A DNA stretch of 64,000 nucleotides from the NCBI GenBank assembly GCA_015061805.1, contig SUVV01000008.1, positions 50,696 to 114,695 of the forward strand, read 5' to 3'. The stretch is from Lentisphaerota bacterium (GTDB lineage: Bacteria; Verrucomicrobiota; Lentisphaeria; Victivallales; Victivallaceae). The notes beneath the pieces were generated by a model. It was not told the origin of the DNA. It saw only the letters and a list, made by a program, of their open reading frames with translations, and did no database searches. Positions 59,563 to 64,000 of this stretch are shown here, in pieces. The position numbers were made by a program, and so were the translations under genes. The stretch's first letter is position 1. Each line of letters begins with the position of its first letter.

Positions 59563-60315
59563 TCAGTCGGCAAACTCTTTAGTGGAACGGGAGCGGTCTT
59601 TTTCCACTTCGCTGAAGATCTGATCGATTCTTTTCTGTTCCATCAGAACTACTTTCCCGGAAGCGATGTCGTAGATCGCTCCCGTTACTTTGACCTTTCC
59701 GGCCTTGACAGCGGCACGGATGGCAGCACTGTTGTGAAAGAGCTGCCGGATTTCCCGGAGGACATTGAGTTCGGATGCGTATTCGATGAGAGCTTTTCCT
59801 TTGAGATCCGGGCGATTTTTGCGCGCTCCAGCCACAGCGGGGATTATCGGTTTGAGCAAAGCTGGTATATTGCGTTCCAGTTTGTGAGCGTGTCCATGTT
59901 TATCCGTCATGGCGACCGTCGCGGTGACCGCTCCGCAGTCGGTGTGACCCAGCACCATCAGCACCGGGGTGTGAACGTGACCGACACCATATTCAGCTCC
60001 GGCGATCTCATCGGTCTGAAAAACATTTCCCGGTACCCGGATAACAAAAATATCCATGATCCCCGCATCGAAAATCAGTTCTACCGGCACCCGGGAGTCG
60101 GAACAGCCGAGAACCGTCGCGTAAGCATAGTCGCCCTGATTTTTTACCGCAGAAAGTTGGCGGCGGGCAGGGGTGTTGCGGGGGTGGATGGATTTTCCGG
60201 AGACGAAGCGCGCATTGCCTTTCATCAGCATTTCAAGCGCGGCATCAGGAGTCGGTTTGGCGTAACTTGCGGCGGCACAAAATATCATTGCGATAACGGG
60301 AATAAATTTTTTCAT
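59563..60315 (-). CDS. Exported beta-class carbonic anhydrase
   Basis: A 250-residue carbonic anhydrase that interconverts CO2 and bicarbonate. The signal peptide MKKFIPVIAMIFCAAASYA predicts a periplasmic enzyme. The zinc site is complete: Cys, Asp and Arg in VLGCSDSRVPVE, and His and Cys in LGHTDCGAV. RVPGNVFQTDEIAGAEYGVG is the active-site helix region of the plant-type subgroup. It is a single-gene unit with its own promoter and terminator; most bacterial beta enzymes are cytoplasmic, so export is a mild oddity seen in some lineages. Confidence 0.92.
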   Translation of the reverse strand: MKKFIPVIAMIFCAAASYAKPTPDAALEMLMKGNARFVSGKSIHPRNTPARRQLSAVKNQGDYAYATVLGCSDSRVPVELIFDAGIMDIFVIRVPGNVFQTDEIAGAEYGVGHVHTPVLMVLGHTDCGAVTATVAMTDKHGHAHKLERNIPALLKPIIPAVAGARKNRPDLKGKALIEYASELNVLREIRQLFHNSAAIRAAVKAGKVKVTGAIYDIASGKVVLMEQKRIDQIFSEVEKDRSRSTKEFAD

Positions 60316-60367
60316 GGGATTTGCCCTTTCATTATGGAGATTGTGATTTCAACGTTGAAATCCTCTT

Positions 60368-60396
60368 AATATAGCATCAAAATGTTGTTTCTTCAA
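60368..60396 (-). promoter_or_regulatory. Promoter of the carbonic anhydrase gene
   Basis: Minus strand TTGAAG (60396-60391), 17 bases, TATATT (60373-60368). Confidence 0.65.
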
Positions 60397-60507
60397 GGAA
60401 TAAAATGGCTTGCCGCGACGAAATGAAATGAAAACTGGAGCTGCTTCATCCGTCTTCGCCCTTGCGAGCTACGCCGTGACAAGTCTGAAAAGGCTGTATT
60501 ATGAAGC

Positions 60508-60641
60508 GCACCTGCGGTGCATGAAGCACATTTTGTGCTTACGAGCTTTGCTCGTCAAGCATCAAAATATATGAAGCGGCACTGCGTGCCATGAAGCGAA
60601 GCCTTTTCAGGCTTCATTTTTTTTGCCTTCAGAAAAAAGGC
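60508..60641 (+). repeat. Second hairpin-string repeat with ATGAAG spacers
   Basis: A run of perfect small hairpins: GCACC/GGTGC (60508-60520), GCACA/TGTGC (60526-60538), ACGAGC/GCTCGT (60541-60555), GGCAC/GTGCC (60578-60590), AAGCC/GGCTT (about 60599-60615) and GCCTT/AAGGC (60625-60641). Loops of the first four are 3 bases, TGC or TTT, and ATGAAG separates several. It has the same design as the 174-bp units at 34105, which also share TTGCCGCGAC with 60410. The rest of 60397-60797 is AT-rich and holds no gene I can support. Confidence 0.8.
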
Positions 60642-60797
60642 AAAAAAATGGTGGAGCATATTTATGCGAATCAAAACTTATTCTCCATTTTTGTAACTAT
60701 TTGATTACCAAACATTCGCACAAGACGCGAGAAAGAGAATCCCGATAAATGGTTACGATTTACGCAAAAATCCCTATCATTTATAAAAAGTTAATGC

Positions 60798-62036
60798 TTA
60801 ACAAGAATAGTGGAATATCTGAAAGTTTTCCACATTCGTTTTATTGATTAAAACTTTTGTCGCTCTGGCAGAGCCATCAGGTTGTTGCCCCTGATGGAAA
60901 TCTTTGAGAATTTCATTGCAGTTTGCTCGATTTAACTCCAAAATCATCATCTTTCGAAATTTTACACGATTTTTCATTCTGCGGATATAACTATCAGGAG
61001 ATTTCGCTTTCCCTGCTGTATCTGCCAATAATAATTCGTATCTTATCTTACAAACCTCTCCCCCGCAAACACTATCTTTGACCGTATCATGTTCATAAAT
61101 AATATACCACAAGCGTCCATAATGGGAAATCGCCGCTGCGACAGTTTCTTTATCATTTCCAGGAGCATCGTTTTTATTACAATCACTTGCTTTTAAATCC
61201 CCATAAAATTTATGCATTGGAAAAAATAAATCAAAATCCAACTCCCAGCAGTATCCTGATTTTGCAGAATTCCCTTTGTAAAGGATATTTTTTACATTAT
61301 TATTTTTCAAAAATGTATAGAATTCGAACTCTAAATACCACCCGGGCCATTCTGTTTCACGCCATTTCGGCCATTGAGCTAAACGCATTTTGTTAATAGT
61401 TTCTCCGCCATATAACCATTCATTAAAAGGAAAAATGGCATTAAAATCTGTAAATTTTTCAAGAAGATCAACATTAGTTAATGATGAAGAACTCTTATCA
61501 TTACTCCCAAGGTAATTGATAAGTTCATTGGCTCTAATTGTAATAATTGTATTGCCGTGGAAATCACGTCGTCGCGCAATCCCATCTTGCATTGCACGAA
61601 ATAAATCATTTACATAAACAAATGCAGATGAATTATGCATTTTTCGTGTAACATATGTGTCTGGCAAAAAATCTACAAAGACAATATTTCCATCGTAATG
61701 ATATATCCCCATAAAATGAACCGTACAGCCTTGTGGTACTAGGTGCATATAAGCAGTTTTATACCATTCTTTTAATTGTATTCTTTTCTTAAAAATAGGA
61801 TGATTGCCATTGCCGCCAAGAAAAGTAACCGCAGCTAAACAAAATCGGTGTTTACTTCCATCCTGAAGATCAATTGATACAATCCGTTTGTCAAACGGAT
61901 CATTGCCAATACTCAACGCCTGTATATTTTTTGTAACTCTCAAAAACGTTTCTTTCAGCGCCTTACATTTCAGTGGTTGATCTGGCGCAATACAAATATT
62001 CAACGCAGAATCTATTTGTTGACTGGGCTCATTCAT
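60798..62036 (-). CDS. Probable type II restriction endonuclease
   Basis: A 412-residue protein I cannot assign to a named family. It directly follows a cytosine methyltransferase with an 8-base overlap, which suggests the cognate nuclease. A candidate PD-(D/E)xK centre is visible: WYLEFEFYTFL (about 233-243), then CWELDFDLFFP with Asp269, then YGDLKASD with Asp280 and Lys282. AAGGAG lies 10 bases before the ATG at 62036. AT-rich composition unlike the flanks. The cleavage site is unknown. Alternative: another methylase-linked accessory protein. Confidence 0.7.
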   Translation of the reverse strand: MNEPSQQIDSALNICIAPDQPLKCKALKETFLRVTKNIQALSIGNDPFDKRIVSIDLQDGSKHRFCLAAVTFLGGNGNHPIFKKRIQLKEWYKTAYMHLVPQGCTVHFMGIYHYDGNIVFVDFLPDTYVTRKMHNSSAFVYVNDLFRAMQDGIARRRDFHGNTIITIRANELINYLGSNDKSSSSLTNVDLLEKFTDFNAIFPFNEWLYGGETINKMRLAQWPKWRETEWPGWYLEFEFYTFLKNNNVKNILYKGNSAKSGYCWELDFDLFFPMHKFYGDLKASDCNKNDAPGNDKETVAAAISHYGRLWYIIYEHDTVKDSVCGGEVCKIRYELLLADTAGKAKSPDSYIRRMKNRVKFRKMMILELNRANCNEILKDFHQGQQPDGSARATKVLINKTNVENFQIFHYSC

Positions 62037-63267
62037 ATTTAAACAATCTCCTTGCACATTCTTTGATAACAGTCACATTGACAGCATTTCCAAATTGTTT
62101 ATATGCCTGATACTGATTAGTATTAGGTATAAAACGATCATCAAAACTTTGCAGACGAGCGGCTTCCCGGACAGTCATTCGTCTTTTATATTTACCAATA
62201 ATTGGGATCTGAACTATCGCAACAAGAGCAGGTGCGCAATCAGGGCATTTGATTCTCAGTCCCGAAGGACGTTTTTGCATAATTCCATCCCAAATAGAAC
62301 TGATTTTATTGCCACATTGCCACTCCATCTTTTTCATGGTAGGAGTAAAATTTTCAAGATAGTTGTATTTCTTAAGCCATGCATCTATAAACTCTTTATT
62401 ATTGTTATACAATGCTTGATTTTTTTCTATAAAAATTCTTTTCCATTCAGGCAGACAAGCATCTTGATTAGATGTGACATTTGAGAAATATTCCGCCCAA
62501 ATTGGAAATCCAATGACAGTTTCTTTAATTCCCTGATAAAATTCATTCCAAATCTCTATTTCTGAAATTTCTTGTTGCGTAAGAAAATATTTTTCATCAG
62601 ACACCTGCGATTCCAAAATTGAATCTAATGAGCAATCTGTTTTTTTATACAATGTGTCGAATTCAAAATGCAGATCGTTATCTGCATTTTGAGGATCATA
62701 GACACCTAAAATTACGACTCTCTCGCGCAACTGCGGTACTCCAAAATGATGCGGACTCAAGATCAAAGGTTGCGGCGTTAAGCGATATCCTATTTTTTTA
62801 AGATGAGAATAAATTGTTTTCCACGTATTGCCGTTATCGTGAGAAACCAAATTGCGCACATTTTCTAAAATTATATATTTTGTATGGTGATGCAGCAAAA
62901 TTCGTTCTATATCAAAAAATAAAGTCCCCTTGGTTTCATCCTCAAAGCCCTCTTGCTTTCCCGCTTTTGAAAACGGCTGACACGGAAAACCAGCACATAA
63001 TACGTCATGAGGAGGAATATCTGTCGCTGCAATTTTAGTAATATCTCCTGCAGGAGTCATTCCAAAGTTTTGTTCATATGTAGTTATCGCATCTGGATCA
63101 ATTTCAGATGCAAATACACATTTCCCTCCCAATTCCTCCATTGCCAAATGAAAACCACCTATCCCGGCAAAAAGGTCAATAAATGTGAATTTATAATTTT
63201 CAGGTTGCGGGAATGGTACTTCTCTCGGAAATAATTGATCGTTTTCCCAATAATTGACTTTACCCAT
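62029..63267 (-). CDS. DNA (cytosine-5-)-methyltransferase
   Basis: A 412-residue C5 methyltransferase. Motif I is FTFIDLFAGIGGFHLAMEEL, motif IV with the catalytic cysteine is LCAGFPCQPFSKAGKQEG, motif VI is ILENVRNLV, motif VIII is the LRERVVILGVY region, and motifs IX-X end with ARLQSFDDRF and QYKQFGNAVNV-like FGNAVNVTVIKECARRLF. A long target-recognition domain with two Cys pairs (CGNKISSIW, CPDCAP) lies between VIII and IX. GGAG precedes the ATG at 63267; a TTG five codons upstream lacks one. AT-rich. Confidence 0.93.
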   Translation of the reverse strand: MGKVNYWENDQLFPREVPFPQPENYKFTFIDLFAGIGGFHLAMEELGGKCVFASEIDPDAITTYEQNFGMTPAGDITKIAATDIPPHDVLCAGFPCQPFSKAGKQEGFEDETKGTLFFDIERILLHHHTKYIILENVRNLVSHDNGNTWKTIYSHLKKIGYRLTPQPLILSPHHFGVPQLRERVVILGVYDPQNADNDLHFEFDTLYKKTDCSLDSILESQVSDEKYFLTQQEISEIEIWNEFYQGIKETVIGFPIWAEYFSNVTSNQDACLPEWKRIFIEKNQALYNNNKEFIDAWLKKYNYLENFTPTMKKMEWQCGNKISSIWDGIMQKRPSGLRIKCPDCAPALVAIVQIPIIGKYKRRMTVREAARLQSFDDRFIPNTNQYQAYKQFGNAVNVTVIKECARRLFKYE

Positions 63268-63303
63268 AAATATATACTCCAATTAAACTTTTATACATAT
63301 TAA

Positions 63304-63645
63304 TCACTTTCCTGAGTCACTGACTATTGAACATCTGCCAACATTCATATCTCTGACGTATTGTCGCAATGCTTTATTTTCAACTAAGACTTTTACAATA
63401 TCTTGAGCGACAGTACCACGTTCTGCGGCCGCAGTGTCGATCAATTCAAAGCGTTGCTGTTCATTCAAATTCAAGACATCAGCGATTTTTTCAAGCTGCG
63501 ACTCATCAGGAGGATTGTTTTTCCCTTTTTCAATATTGGAGATATACATCGTGGTTTTGCCAATTGCTGCAGCAAGTTTGCCTTGCGGAGTTTTCCCACG
63601 CAATCTTTTCAAGTATTCTCCAAATGTTTCTACTTTCGCTGACAT
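63304..63645 (-). CDS. XRE-family helix-turn-helix regulator (likely R-M controller)
   Basis: A 113-residue DNA-binding protein. The HTH lies at about residues 8-62: GEYLKRLRGKTPQGKLAAAI, GKTTMYISNIEKGKNNPPDE, SQLEKIADVLNLNEQQR. A short C-terminal helix region follows. It is 36 bases upstream of the methyltransferase in the same direction and looks like a C-protein that times the nuclease. C-proteins are usually about 80 residues, so this one is longer. The promoter -10 is overlapped by a palindrome (63680-63693), a possible operator. Confidence 0.8.
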   Translation of the reverse strand: MSAKVETFGEYLKRLRGKTPQGKLAAAIGKTTMYISNIEKGKNNPPDESQLEKIADVLNLNEQQRFELIDTAAAERGTVAQDIVKVLVENKALRQYVRDMNVGRCSIVSDSGK

Positions 63646-63679
63646 ATCATGCCTGATTAAATAAATAAATTGATTTGTT

Positions 63680-63715
63680 TATATTAAAATATACTACCTC
63701 AAATCCAAAATACAA
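63680..63715 (-). promoter_or_regulatory. Promoter and possible operator of the R-M operon
   Basis: Minus strand TTGTAT (63715-63710), 16 bases, TATATT (63693-63688). The palindrome TATATT-AA-AATATA (63680-63693) covers the -10 and might bind the XRE protein. Confidence 0.5.
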
Positions 63716-64000
63716 GCTATTTTTTGAAAAAAACTGCTTTATTGTCCTGCGCTGTCCGAGAGATGTATCTCTGGTGTCACTGGTTTTGGTATTTTGAAAA
63801 TGGTTGGAGTTTTGATTGGGCGACAAATGGCAGGAATTTATTGCTGGATCAAAAACAGAGCAGTCGGTAACATGAGGATCAGCGACTCCGCAGTTGCAGC
63901 AGGCAAATCACTTTTTCCAAAGCGCGAAACTGCAAGCTCCGAGAGAAATACTGTTTCCGGAAAAAGCAGCTTCCCCCTGCTTCAGAACTACCTCAAAACC
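63716..64000. other. Unassigned end of window
   Basis: GC content returns to the higher background. A plus-strand frame is open from about 63799 to the edge and a minus-strand frame enters from the edge and stops near 63908. Neither has a ribosome site or a recognisable motif, so I call no gene here. Confidence 0.5.

Noticed and set aside
63799..64000. A partial gene at the right edge
   Set aside because: Open frames on both strands are short, lack ribosome sites and carry no motif.
1..64000. tRNA or rRNA genes
   Set aside because: I saw no T-loop GGTTCRA with matching acceptor stems and no rRNA signatures on either strand.

Overview
The window looks like chromosome from a Gram-negative bacterium of the PVC group, most likely a gut-type Lentisphaerota (Victivallis-like). 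This is an inference. It rests on a prepilin-like protein with the [18 protein letters not shown] signature, heparinase II/III, DUF4838 and GH28 polysaccharide enzymes, lipoproteins with clear lipoboxes, and CDP-sugar and heptosyl-transferase-like LPS genes. Most of the sequence is moderately GC-rich. Two stretches, about 27.35-29.9 kb and 60.7-63.7 kb, are visibly AT-rich. No rRNA, tRNA or CRISPR array was found.

Layout. 0-1.8 kb (minus): amidohydrolase-azlC-azlD. 1.9-7.4 kb: nadC-ruvA-Na+ symporter-nfo-rpoN, tightly spaced. 7.4-14 kb: TauE exporter, a small lipoprotein, a WaaG-like glycosyltransferase, then (minus) mgtC, an ATP-cone-like protein, dnaN and recF. 14-19.6 kb: prmC, then rfbF-rfbG-rfbH-pepD for a CDP-deoxyhexose. 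19.6-27.3 kb: a structured RNA candidate, a sodium:solute symporter with an SH3 protein, then xer-hrpB. 27.4-29.9 kb: an AT-rich leader RNA candidate followed by FkbM methyltransferase and GT2 genes. 29.9-34.1 kb: two tandem heparinase-like paralogues and a NifX-like protein. 34.1-34.9 kb: four 174-bp repeats made of small hairpins. 34.9-42.4 kb: a beta-lactamase-like lipoprotein, a nonsense-interrupted SGNH esterase, a sugar isomerase-like protein, nth, an acyltransferase, and an HlyD/ABC exporter pair. 42.5-45 kb: pheA and DAHP synthase behind a Phe/Tyr-rich leader peptide and attenuator. 45-53.4 kb: deacetylase, MFS, yggS, cysE, yicC, a lipoprotein, nadD, rsfS, a hypothetical and panB. 53.4-60.3 kb: a MITE-like element, then a GntR-pilin-DUF4838-GH28 operon and a secreted carbonic anhydrase. 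60.7-63.7 kb: a three-gene restriction-modification island.

How it fits together. Core genes (replication, repair, NAD, pantothenate, aromatic amino acids) alternate with envelope glycan genes and secreted polysaccharide-degrading enzymes with linked regulation. Many transcription units are preceded by the same promoter form, CTTGAAA - 16 or 17 nt - TATATT, which helps choose starts. The least ordinary signals are: the aromatic leader-peptide attenuator; the hairpin-string repeats with an ABAB dimer pattern; the hairpin repeat sitting in frame inside a prepilin gene between two FTLIELLV motifs; and two structured RNA candidates.
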